Shown in pieces: positions 31,836 to 43,325 of a stretch of 64,000 nt of DNA. The stretch is from positions 54,732,221 through 54,796,220 of the forward strand of contig OX246740.1 in the NCBI GenBank assembly GCA_945910005.1, written 5' to 3'. Both the position numbers and the translations under genes were made by a program. Every line of letters begins with the position of its first letter. The first letter of the stretch is position 1. The notes beneath the pieces are model-generated. The model was not told the DNA's origin, searched no databases, and was given only the letters and a program-made list of their open reading frames with translations. The DNA is from Isoperla grammatica (Eukaryota > Arthropoda > Insecta > Plecoptera > Perlodidae).

Positions 31836-32360
31836 AGGTTGGGTTGGGTTAGGTTAGGTTAGGTTAGGTTAGGTTAGGTTAGGTTAGGTTAGGTTAGGTT
31901 GGGTTAGGTTAGGTTAGGTTAGGTTAGGTTAGGTTAGGTTGGGTTAGGTTAGGTTAGGTTGGATTCGGTTCGGTTAGGTTAGGTTATGTTATGTTATGTT
32001 ATGTTATGTTATATTATGTTAGGTTAGGTTAGGTTAGGTTAGGTTAGGTAAGGTAAGGTTGGGTTAGGTAAGGTTGGGTTAGGTTAGGTTAGGTTAGGTT
32101 AGGTTAGGTTAGGTTAGGTTAGGTTAGGTTAGGTTAGGTTAGGTTAGGTTAGGTTGGGTTGGGTTAGGTTAGGTTAGGTTAGGTTAGGTTAGGTTAGGTT
32201 AGGTTAGGTTAGGTAAGGTTGGGTTAGGTTAGGTAAGGTTGGGTTAGGTTAGGTTAGGTTAGGTTAAGTTAGGTTAGGTTAGGTTAGGTTAGGTTAGGTT
32301 AGGTTTGGTTAGGTTAGGTTAGGTTAGGTTGGGTTAGGTTAGAACCTAACCTAACCCAAC
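31836..32360 (+). repeat. Interstitial telomeric repeat array, (TTAGG)n
   Basis: About 500 bp of TTAGG on the plus strand, with TTGGG and TAAGG variants and an internal block of TTATG units at about 31984-32020. It ends in GGTTAGAACC at about 32336-32347, after which a few CCTAA units run the other way. TTAGG is the canonical telomere repeat of most insects and many other arthropods. The array is internal here, with unrelated sequence on both sides. Confidence 0.95.
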
Positions 32361-32422
32361 ACACAACACACAAGACACTATCATAAGACATAGACTAACA
32401 CTACATAGATGGAATCAATGTT

Positions 32423-34535
32423 AGCTTATCTACATCAGCCTTTACACCTATTATGGGTTTCACTGCGAGCTGCGATCACCTCAAGCTACGAAAACCCATT
32501 TCTCTCACTAGCCCACTACAAGCTTATCTACATCAGCCTTTACACCTATTATGGGTTTCACTGCGTCCTGGGATCACCTTAGACTACGAAAACACATTTC
32601 TCTCACTAGCCCACTACAAGCTTATCTACGTCAGCCTTTAATCCTATTATGGGTTTCACTGCGTCCTGGGATCACCTCCAGCTACGAAAACACATTTCTC
32701 TCACTAGCCCACTACAAGCTTATCTACGTCAGCCTTTACACCTATTATGGGTTTCACTGCGTCCTGGGATTACCTCAGACTACGAAAACACATTTCTCTC
32801 ACTAGCCCACTACAAGCTTATCTACATCAGCCTTTACACCTATTATGGGTTCCACTGCGTCCTGGGGTCACCTCAAGCTACGAAAACACATTTCTCTCAC
32901 TAGCCCACTACAAGCTTATCTACGTCAGCCTTTACACCTATTATTTGTTTCACTGCGTCCTGGGGTCACCTCAAGCTACGAAAACACATTTCTCTCACTA
33001 GCCCACTACAAGCTTATCTACGTCAGCCTTTACACCAATTATGGGTTTTACTGCGAGCTAGGATCACCTCAGGCTACGAAAACACATTTCTCTCACTAGC
33101 CCACTACAAGCTTATCTACATCAGCCTTTACACCTATTATGGGTTTCACTGCGTGCTGGGATCACCTCAAGCTACGAAAACCTATTTCTCTCACTAGCCC
33201 ACTACAAGCTTATCTACGTCAGCCTTTACAATGATTATTGGTTTCACTGCGTGCTGGGATCACCTCAAGCTACGAAAACCTATTTCTCTCACTAGCCCAC
33301 TACAAGCTTATCTACGTCAGCCTTTACAATGATTATTGGTTTCACTGCGTGCTGGGATCACCTCAAGCTACGAAAACCTATTTCTCTCACTAGCCCACTA
33401 CAAGCTTATCTACGTCAGCCTTTACAATGATTATGGGTTTCACTGCGTCCTGGGATCCCCTCAGGCTACGAAAACACATTGCTCTCACTAGCCCACTACA
33501 AGCTTATCTACATCAGCCTTTACACCTATTATGGGTTTCACTGCGTCCTGGGATCACCTCAAGCTACGAAAACCTATTTCTCTCACTAGCCCACTACAAG
33601 CTTATCTACATCAGCCTGTACACCTATTATGTGTATCACTGCGTGCTGGGATCACCTTAAGCTATACGAAAACACAATTCTCTCACTAGCCCACTACAAG
33701 CTTATCTACATCAGCCTGTACACCTATTATGTGTATCACTGCGTGCTGGGATCACCTTAAGCTATACGAAAACACAATTCTCTCACTAGCCCACTACAAG
33801 CTTATCTACGTCAGCCTTTACACCTATTATTTGTTTCACTGCGTCCTGGGATCACCTCAAGCTACGAAAACAAAATTTTCTCACTAGTCCACTACAAGCT
33901 TATCTACAGCAGCCATTACACTAATTACTATGGGTTTCACTGCGTGCTGGGATCACCTCAGGCTACGAAAACACATTGCTCTCACTAGCCCACTACAAGC
34001 TTATCTACATCAGCCTTTACACCTATTATGGGTTTCACTGCGTCCTGGGATCACCTCAAGCTACGAAAACCTATTTCTCTCACTAGCCCACTACAAGCTT
34101 ATCTACATCAGCCTGTACACCTATTATGTGTATCACTGCGTGCTGGGATCACCTTAAGCTATACGAAAACACAATTCTCTCACTAGCCCACTACAAGCTT
34201 ATCTACATCAGCCTGTACACCTATTATGTGTATCACTGCGTGCTGGGATCACCTTAAGCTATACGAAAACACATTTCTCTCACTAGCCCACTACAAGCTT
34301 ATCTACGTCAGCCTTTACACCTATTATGTGTTTCACTGCGTCCTGGGATCACCTCAAGCTACGAAAACAAAATTTTCTCACTAGTCCACTACAAGCTTAT
34401 CTACAGCAGCCATTACACTAATTACTATGGGTTTCACTGCGTGCTGGGATCACCTCAGGCTACGAAAACACATTTCTCTCACTAGCCCACTACAAGCCTA
34501 TCTACATTAGCCTTTACACCTCATATGGGTTTCAC
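32423..34535 (+). repeat. 98-bp satellite array, ~21 monomers
   Basis: Tandem monomers start at AGCTTATCTACATCAGCC and contain TTTCACTGCGTCCTGGGATC (20 bases) and CTCTCACTAGCCCACTACA. Period is 98 bp in the left part; variants of 100-101 bp occur on the right. Between 33433 and 34427 a five-monomer block repeats with a 497-bp higher-order period. Short frames in it are by-products of the repeat: 98 is not a multiple of 3. It lies about 60 bp from the TTAGG array. Confidence 0.97.
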
Positions 34536-34627
34536 CCATCCCTGACCCACTATACGCTTCAAGCCCCGAGTATACCACTCTTTATTAAAATGTCCTCTTT
34601 TTACCACCACAACTTATGGCAACCCTA

Positions 34628-34670
34628 ACCAAGATGCACCAAGATGCACCAAGATGCACCAAGATGCACC
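34628..34670 (+). repeat. 10-bp tandem repeat (ACCAAGATGC)4
   Basis: Four perfect copies just beyond the satellite. Confidence 0.9.
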
Positions 34671-37263
34671 ATTGCGATGCGAGTTGCGTCGTTGTTACAC
34701 CAACACATCCGTTCAAGGACACGAGATTGAATAACTTTTTCGCCAAGACTCGTCCATGAGCAGATAGTTGTAAATCGGTTCATTATTTGCGATTTCTTCA
34801 CGACGATGAATGATCCACATTTTTCCCTCTGTGAATCATTTAGTCGGAGTCGTTTAAAAAAGAACAAGGTAACAAGTGTCGAGATTGTAGCTCTAGCTAG
34901 ACTTTACTTGGGCAAAATCTCTACCGATAATGAACAACTAGTTTATTTGTTCACACCCATGACGCAACTTACAGTAATTTATTCAATTATTACACTGATT
35001 GAATAACCGAAGTAATTGAATTACTGCCATGGAAAAACAACACGACTACTACTACCCATTTCAAAAACTATTTCCATTCGGTTTCTGTGTCATTAGATAA
35101 ACAATCATTCATTCAGAAGGTAAAATGAACGTTCATAACTTTTTATTTCGTTTTTCATATAGATTAGATTATTCGGTGTTTGACGACGTCCTTGACAACT
35201 ATATAGGTTATATTATGACGTGGTAACATTTTATAGATTCATACACTTTTTGAAAATCTACCGTGTCATAGGAGGATAATTCTACATTTCATTGTGATCT
35301 GTGAGTGTATATTCAACGACTATGCGAAACAATACACAGTGCAATTATTACTATTCTGTAATTATAGCCTAATTAACTTCTTCATTACTACTCGATTTGG
35401 ACGTGTCACCAATATTAATATATATCACCATTTCACCACTCGTCATCAACACTTTTGGGCGGGAAAACTTTGAAACCAATATAGAAAACTGATCGAAATT
35501 CACTTTTCGAAGGAAATGTTGCGCTCCCTGAAAAATACAAAATAAGCCACCAATCTACTACCTATTTAAAAGAAGTTAAAGGATCCGGTTTTTAGCGCCA
35601 GTTTGGAAATAGATCGCGCAAGTTATTCCTTTGGTCAGGAGGCATTAAAAACATTGTTGGAGCAATCGTAATAAAATGATTGGAATGGTTACCTTCACAT
35701 TCTTCATAGTCGCTGTCTTATTTTTCCTTGTTGGGCCGAATCACTTGCAACAATTGTTGCGCACCTTCTTCTGCGCACAGTGAGTAGTTCCTCGTTTCGC
35801 CACTGCAAGAGAGCGGCTGCCTCAGGAGGAAGAAGGCTCGGGAACTTTCCTGGTTGGTAGGAAAGACGAAGAAATATGCATAGAATGGCGTGTTAACGTG
35901 TGGTGATACCTACGTCTAGTACCAAGCAAATCCGCTAGTTAGGCGCCACTGGTCAAAATTACGCGGGGTTTGAATTTGGATGCCGGCAACTTATCAGACG
36001 TCTATGAATGGAAGACGTCTTCTGTTCATGGGCACAGAGGAATGCGGGCGGAAGGCGAGGGTCGGTTATCGCTCCAAAGTGGCCGACGACTGCGTGGTCT
36101 CAGATAACAGGAAAGTGTGTTCAGCTTGATATGACAATTCATACAATGAAGCAAGAACGCATTTTATTTATAGCTGCACTGCTAATTACGCTACAACTTC
36201 CATTCAAATTGCATTGTTATTACAAAAGTGTTCTTTAAATTAGAATGTGCATTTTAATTTTTTTATCATTTCACGACAGAAAGTAGTTTTCTTGACTAGC
36301 GTAAGCGTCCCCCCCCCCCCCCTCGGTGTCAGTTATCTTATCGCTACAAAGTGGTCGGTCGACTGCATGGTCTCGGATAACAGGGATTTTGTCCTCGTCT
36401 CCCTTCATCTCGCATTGAACATTTCGAGTGTTTTGGTTTTGTTTTCTGTTGACTCAAATCATTACATAGTTTTTCTGATCAAGTACTGTTTTTTTTTTTT
36501 TAATAAAGCAATATGCTTGGGTATGTACTCTTCGTTAGACTATTAGCTATAGGTTGTAGCCTTAGAGCATAGATAGTTGGGTAGAGGACGCAAGCCAATG
36601 CACGCGGCCGCCGTTCGACGGCACCAACATTGGATCGAGACAAACCACGTGACTTGGGGCAAGGTCGCGCGGCAATTCAAAGAGTTTTCGCACAGAGATG
36701 TACCTATCATCGGTGGGGCGCAAGTTAATTAGTTATCTGTGGTTTGGATCTAAAGCTCCGTTATTCTTCAGTCATGTTTTACTTTTGAATTTCCCCCACC
36801 CTCACCCCATTCAGAAATACTCCTAACCGGACCACATGTTGGAATTTTAAGGGTTAAATTACTTTAATTGAAGTTAAAAGACTGGCAGAAAGGAAGAGTG
36901 AATGAAGATAAATAGATTTATTTTTGTATAAAAAGTATATAAATAAATGAAATAGCGAATGAGAGAGAGGGAGAAGTGCTACACTTTACAAATACAAACA
37001 GTCAAACACATCATTTCAAGTATCAAAATTTTGTATTTGTTAAACAATGAACAAGATACACAATGAGGTCAATGAAGTGCAACCTTTTTGCAGGTTATTG
37101 ATTAATGATTAGATAGTACAGTACCAGATAATTATCATCAAAACAGAAAATAATGTCACTGCACACTATTGGGCATTTACCAAGGGCAGTAATGTTATCA
37201 AGTTTTCAAGTTTTTGCAACAGGATGGGGAACGTGTTTGCCACCCCTTGGATAGGGAACTTCT
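34671..37263. other. No gene established; one signal-peptide-like candidate
   Basis: At 35676 an ATG opens a short hydrophobic frame (MIGMVTFTFFIVAVLFFLVG) that reaches a GTGAGT donor at 35780; see findings. A ~50-bp sequence ending in TCTCAGATAACAGG at about 36063-36112 recurs, diverged, at about 36334-36386. The remainder is AT-rich without support. Confidence 0.4.
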
Positions 37264-37827
37264 AACTGACGTCACAGCCGAACTACAACAATATAACAAT
37301 GAATCGAACATACATTCAAATATTAAAATTGAAGCAGGAGGCCTATAGCTCGTTTTAGTTTTTGTTCTGTTATAATAAATATAATTTATTATTCCAAGTA
37401 GTAGAGTATAGGCCTACATCCATATATTATAGTATAGACAAGACCTAGTATAACATAAGAGTAGTAGACCTAAGTAGTATTTGTAAAATAATATTAGTTT
37501 ATCTAGATGTACTAATTATAATCATGTCATGTTCCATTCATCCGTGATGTACAGTCGGAACTCGACTTAAACTGATAACAAACTAATGATAAACTGATGG
37601 ACAAACAACGAGCTGTCAAAATAATAAAATTGCAACATTATGAAGAAAAAGAGGTATGGCGATAGTAACTGCTCACCAGTTAAAACGTTTACTGATGGGC
37701 AACCAAGTTGTGAAAGTTTTGTATGTTTCTTGTTTGTTTGAAGATTTGTTTTCAAAATCAGAATATGTTATTGTTTGACAGCTTGTTGTTTGTCCATCGA
37801 TTCATTTAATTTGTTTCATTGTTGTAA
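37264..37827 (-). mobile_element. M1 element, copy 5 (diverged, with insertion)
   Basis: The left end (AACTGACGTCACAGCCGAACTACAACAAT in family terms; key part ACAGCCGAACTACAACAAT) and the right part from TGATGGACAAACAACGAGCTG to TTTGTTTCATTGTTG match M1 in inverted orientation. About 260 bp of unrelated AT-rich DNA sits near 37310-37570. Confidence 0.6.
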
Positions 37828-37931
37828 AGCAAGCTTGCAAGAAGCTTATACAATATACTTGCCATTGTATACACTACCCTAGGCTTAATCAGTACACAGT
37901 ATTTACATATTACACAATAGTTATCTATACA

Positions 37932-37933
<2 letters not shown>

Positions 37934-37992
<59 letters not shown>
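37934..37992 (+). repeat. (CA)n microsatellite
   Basis: About 28 CA units. Confidence 0.95.
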
Positions 37993-37994
<2 letters not shown>

Positions 37995-38689
37995 CTGTCC
38001 AACGAGGGGTAAGTGGGGACTGTGAATACACACTACCTATTTGAGATTTCCTATATCGCTGATCGTATCAAAGAACAAAGTACACGATAAATATGAAAAA
38101 AAATCAAAGAATTCGAATATCATAGTGACATTTTGGTAGCGCATAGTTTTCGTTTTACAAACATTATATCTTGAGTGGGGACTGAGAGTACACACTGATC
38201 ATTATGGGACTGTGAATATGTATATTGTTCGTTAGGACCTGTTCACACATAACGGTTTTTGGTATATATTGTGGTATCTATGGGGACTGTGAACTAACGT
38301 CGTTCTAATAAGGACTTTTCACACACATAGTTGCAATCGTGGTAATTATATTTTGTATTGAAATAAATGACCACATTAATTTTATTGATTCTGAGTGTTG
38401 TTACTAAATTAAGATATTGCTTACAACATTTGCTTGTATCGTGGGTTTTGAGTATCTATCTACAGTAAATGATACATGATTGTAATTTACTACATTAAAG
38501 AAAACCAACGAACCAACGTAAACATACGTAATGAATCTACGATTTTTGTATTTTATTTTCCATTTTTTTATTTTCCACCTATAATCATGAAGTTTTTGTA
38601 GAGGTTTTTCTCACTTTCATGTAGAAAAACAACGAACCCATACAGTGCAAATAACAACTATAGTCTGGATGTATTTTAGGCTGGATGCA

Positions 38690-39185
38690 TAACTGAAGGA
38701 GGGGGGCGGGGGAGCTAAATGGCGTTACTTACACGGGAGGGGGGTAGTGATGGATTAATCTCTAATTTGTTAGTAGTAACTATGATTATCTGTCGATTTA
38801 TTTAGTGTCTACAATACATTTGGAAGCACATTGTTTGTAGTGTACAAATAATACACATTCATTTTTCTTGAGTGATTGCAAACATCGTTTACCGCAGATA
38901 CTTTGTCGCGCATAATAAAAGAATGATAAATAAAATATTTGTAGACACTGTACTACAATAATCACACACACTTAAAAAAACTATTTGTATGTAACGCAGT
39001 ACAATACAAGTGGATTGATTGACTATAAATCAATACGCATTCACAAATCAATATTTATTTGAGTAAATTTCGCCTGAACATGAACTACTTTTTTTGTTCT
39101 TAAAAGAAGTATTTACTATACTTATTACTATAGGCCTACTTATTTTAACTATACCATTAGAAAGTGTAGACTTCGCTTAAGCACA
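38690..39185 (+). repeat. Dispersed repeat R-a, copy 1
   Basis: About 500 bp starting near GGCTGGATGCAT and containing AACTATGATTATCTGTCGAT, TTTGGAAGCACATTGTT and CAAGTGGATTGATTGACTA. It recurs at 40865-41370 in the same order and orientation, diverged by substitutions and indels. No frame conserved. Confidence 0.8.
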
Positions 39186-39513
39186 GTAGTGCAGTCCTTG
39201 TATTAGCAACAAGTACCAAGTCTCTGATCGCCTTGACGTGACTGTGTCTAATCCCTTCATTATCCCGATGTACGTCCTCACACATCGCTCATCTGGCAAC
39301 GCAGAGCGTTTTCCTACTTTTATTCTAATTACTAACTTGTTGTCAAATGTAGCTGGAATGGCCGAATGGTGATTGTAATAAATGCCCCATTAAATGAAAG
39401 GAACTATTCGGTATTGATTAAGGAGTTCCCGGAAGTAAGGAATGTTTGTGTTAAAAGTTCCCGAAAAAGGAACGCGTTCCTTTGTAAAAGTTCCTACCCA
39501 ACACTGCTTAGAA

Positions 39514-39757
39514 CACGCAACTGATGTTACAGCCGATATAGAACAATGATACAATGAATTGAAATTAACAACCAACTACAAAATGACAAAGTTATATCAT
39601 TGCAAAATATAATGAAGAGCCGCTAGTGTAAGAATAGTAATTGCTTACCGTTTAAATTTATTGTTACAATAACAGCTTTGTGATATTTTTTTTAACGACC
39701 CTACAGCATTTCCAAATTATCTCCTTACTATTTTATATTGGCATTTTTGTGACAGCA
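39514..39757 (-). mobile_element. M1 element, copy 6 (old, diverged)
   Basis: CGCAACTGATGTTACAGCCG and ACAATGAATTGAA at the left, then ATTGCTTACCGTTTAAATTT and GTGACAGCAAATTG at the right, follow the order of M1 in inverted orientation with many changes. Confidence 0.55.
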
Positions 39758-39890
39758 AATTGTTTTTGAGAGTATATTATAGTCCCCACAATCGCGTGAG
39801 AATTAACTCAAAAACTAAAGCTACACACACAGTGTCACAACAAAGACTTTATGTATTTACGAAACCCTTTCTGCGTAGTAACGGATACGT

Positions 39891-39975
39891 GGGGGGGGGG
39901 GGGGGGAAATCGCCCCCTCCACAGAGGCGTAGAGGTGACCCAAGCCTACCCCGCAAGGGGGGGGGGGGGGGGGGC
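39891..39975 (+). repeat. Two poly(G) runs
   Basis: G16-type runs near 39891-39906 and 39957-39974 flank a CCCC-rich stretch. Similar runs occur at 40622-40635 and, on the other strand, near 40747-40759. Assembly of their lengths is uncertain. Confidence 0.8.
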
Positions 39976-40482
39976 TACCGGGTGAGCTGAGTTCATGAGA
40001 CAAAATATGACTATCAATATTCGCGTGTGGAGGAAAAAATCGAAATTATTTCTAAAAATTATTCCTAACACTGTGAACGAGTTGACGAGTGCTACTGATG
40101 ACAAATTATTCAAATCAGTCAAATCATTCCTATCATTGTACAAAGACGATATGACCGACGATTTTCCGTCGCAGATGGAGTGTTATTAGAAACCAATTAA
40201 CAACGCTAAGTGATCCTAATTTGATTTTAGAAGTATCGGGACTTGTACCTTTTATAACTTCGAATATCCCCTACGTCGTCAATGCCTACCTACTATTTTT
40301 AACTTTGTCACTCTCACAACAGCTGTACGTTCATTTTCCAAGTTAAAACTAATAAAAAATTGTCTTAGAAGCAGCATTGTCACAAGAACGTTAGAAGGGA
40401 CTTTCCATTTTAAGCATTGAATGCGAGCAAGCTCGAAAACTCGCAACGGATGCAATACTCCACGAATTCGCCAGGAAAAACA

Positions 40483-40828
40483 CCACGAGGAATAATCGTT
40501 TCTTATAATGTAAGAAGAAAGAAACCAAAATAATGCATTTTTAAAAAGCAATGTCATTTTTGTGACTTTTTGCAATTTGTCACGAGGTATTTTTGGGGGA
40601 GGGGCCCACACATTAAACTTGCGGGGGGGGGGGGGACTGGGACTTTGCGCCACGCCACTGTCCCTCCATGATTCTTCTACCAAAGGTCGATAATCATTAA
40701 ACCATCTATATAACTGATACAAAAGGGTTAATACCTTATCGCTCCGTCCCCCCCCCCCCGCCACATCGTCAAATTCATAATGGTTTTAGGTTAGTACCAG
40801 TACTAACATCAACACTCAGAATTCCGTT
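40483..40828 (+). repeat. Dispersed repeat R-b, copy 1
   Basis: Shares CGAGGAATAAT, CATTTTTAAAAAGC, GACTTTTTG-AATTTGTCAC, a G-run, CTACCAAAGGTC, ATAATCATTAAACCATCTA, GGGTTAATA and ATAATGGTTTTAG-TTAGTACC with 45164-45480 in the same order. No coding frame is conserved. Confidence 0.8.
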
Positions 40829-40864
40829 TGAATTAATATTTAATAATCTATAGTCTGTAAGGTT

Positions 40865-41370
40865 TGGACTGGATGCATGCGGGCGGGGTGGAAGGACGGG
40901 GGCGGTGGAGTGGAATGGCGTTATGTGGGAGGGGGGTATTGATGGATTAATGTATTATTTCATAGTAGTAACTATGATTATCTGTCGATTCATCAAGGGC
41001 ACAATGCATTTGGAAGCACATTGTTCGTAGTGTACAAACACACTTTAATTTTCCTTGGGTGAATGCAAACATCGTTTATATCAGATAACTTGTTGCACAT
41101 ACTAAAGAATGCGAAATATTTGTAGGCACTGTAGTACAATAAGCACACACTAGTCTCAAACGATTTGTGTATAACACAGCTTACCGTTGTTAAAATGTAT
41201 AAAAATATATCTAGAGTTACAATACAAGTGGATTGATTGACTACACGACAATACGGTTTCACAAATTGCTATTTATTTGAGTAAATTCCGCCTAAATATG
41301 TACTATTTGAATCGTTATATCTTAGTGTACCAGTAGAAGGTCTTAATTTCGTTTGAGCACAGTAGTGCGT
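40865..41370 (+). repeat. Dispersed repeat R-a, copy 2
   Basis: Second copy of the repeat at 38690-39185, about 2.2 kb away, with clear divergence, so an old duplication or an old interspersed element. Confidence 0.8.
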
Positions 41371-43177
41371 TATCTGTGTTATTGACTGCAATCTGCGGCT
41401 GAATAAAAAGTAGATAGCCAGAGTTGGGTTACGGAACAATGCCCATACTCACATAAGCTCACATTTTGAACGGTATTAATTTAAGGTATTAATCCATTAA
41501 GATTTTCTAATCATAAAAAATTGTTGTTTTACTTTTTCTAGTATGTCTCTATGATGGTTTTGAACTTCAAATTATTGCTACATATATAGTGCGCGGTTTT
41601 GTTATGCATCTATGGGTGTTGTACACACAGTCACGCATATCTTAATGTTATACAGATTAAATTACAAAAATTCAACATCTACTGGAAATTAACAGGTCTC
41701 TAACTATTCACATTTTGCAACACTAGAACTCCAAGCATGAATGAAATATAATTTTGGGGATGTTGTAGTGGTCAGGGTACCTGCTCGCCAAGTGGGAAAC
41801 CTGGGTTTATTTTCCAGTCGGGGTCGGTTTACTTTCTGTCTGGGTTTCACTCAAATTGTTCAATCCAGCAGTTTTTTTTAAAGGGATATTTATCTTAAAT
41901 GGATATAACTTTCAATAATGCTACTCCGTTACAACACAGTGGTTCCATATTGAATGACAATCAAATTAAAGAGCCGATAAATCAATTAAAATAACCAACA
42001 AATTCCCTACATTGTGCATTTAATTAGTTTAAGTGGTTCCTTCCCAGTGGTGACTGGTGCTCACAAACAGAGCAGTAGTGCACATTTGTATTCGTCCCAT
42101 TTCCTCATCTGTCTCAGTTACGCACATTTATTCCACCAAGTTTATCTTCCCATTCAAACCGTCATTCTTTGCGATTTAAACGCATGGGCGCCGCTGAGGG
42201 CACGGCGAGGGGGCTGGGGGAGGGGGGCATCTAAAATGCCAACGGTAAGGCTTATAATACAATTTATAATATTTTTAATCCAGCGAGTATTTTAGTCATT
42301 ACAAAATTATGGAGATTATTTACCAACGCATTATTTACTAACACATCAATTACATGACACCAAACAATATCGTTTCAAAGTTGCGACCTTTCCCAACAAT
42401 GTGGTGGCCCTGCACCCACCCAAAAACATGCGTATTAAAAACGAAATTGATTTGCTACCAAAACTTGCCCACAATTTCAAACCCACGGCCACTAGAAATC
42501 CCCATAGGATACGGAAGCTAAAACGTTACGTTTCGCCACACTAAAGCTGACGATCCGACGCTACACAACAATTAATAAATACACCGGTTTTAAGCGCTCT
42601 CTCCTGCAAGTGGTCAAAATAATGCAGAATTTTTTGCTTGAAACTGACATTTCAATAAATTAAACTTTATGTTGAAGGTTACTGACGATAACCGAAAACA
42701 GTCTTTATTGGCTTGCAACAGTAAATTCAATGCGTCCGCTGAAACTCCCAATGTGTGGGGTTTCAAAAATCATAATTATATAAGAAATATTTTGTACAAA
42801 ACAAACCAACAGCAACAACAACAACAATTGTATTAACAATTGTACATTTCATTAATATTTCTTATTTCCAATAATGAGTCGAGGGTCACTGTCCCACTGA
42901 CAAGACACTCGCGGGCCAGGGGTTGGACACCACTGCATAGATGACACGGTAATTTTGGATATGAACCCCCTCTATCTATTAAGTGTTTATATATTGCCTA
43001 CGTTTTTATCATAACATTTTTGTTCTTGATCATAATGTCAAAAGAACTTGAACCTAATCGGGGTGGACGTGTATACCACTTTTTTCGTGATTGCTTTGCC
43101 TCCCCCCTCCCCCCCCCCCCCTCAAATGCATACCATCTAATTCGCGCTGAACCGGTAGACCAAGTTGAACTGAAAGA
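41371..43177. other. No gene recognised; tRNA-like remnant
   Basis: At about 41765-41830 a sequence with GTAGTGGTCAGGGTACCTG and CCTGGGTTTATTTTCCAG resembles a worn tRNA-derived SINE head (A and B boxes degraded). The rest is AT-rich without support. Confidence 0.4.
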
Positions 43178-43325
43178 GATGGCTCAGTAATAGTACACGA
43201 GGCTCTTATTCCGGAGGACGCCGTTTCGACACCCGCTACTCTGACCTACCCTACCCGCAATTCTGACTGAAGGGTTTTTCCGACGTTTTCCTCAGACACT
43301 AGGCGAATGCTTGGATTGAATCGTA
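43178..43325 (+). mobile_element. SINE A fragment (degenerate)
   Basis: GATGGCTCAGTAATAGTAC, GGAGGACGCCGTTTCGACAC and CTGACTGAAGGGTTTTTCCG, then GGCGAATGCTTGGATTGA, follow the head and body of the SINE at 52134. The 3' tail is missing. Confidence 0.7.

Noticed and set aside
32325..32362. Proof of an ancestral telomere-telomere fusion
   Set aside because: The CCTAA side is only a few units, and the same junction occurs in a small hairpin at 6660, so a copied hairpin explains it as well.
32453..34157. A series of near-identical ~84-codon frames starting MGFTASWDHL
   Set aside because: They are the 98-bp satellite read in one frame; 98 is not a multiple of 3, so the frames are by-products of the repeat.
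32423..34535. Regularly spaced repeats resembling a CRISPR array
   Set aside because: There are no unique spacers, the whole 98-bp unit repeats, and the genome is eukaryotic; it is a satellite.
40279..40764. 161-codon minus-strand frame
   Set aside because: It spans homopolymer runs and a dispersed repeat, and the related copy at 45164 does not keep the frame.
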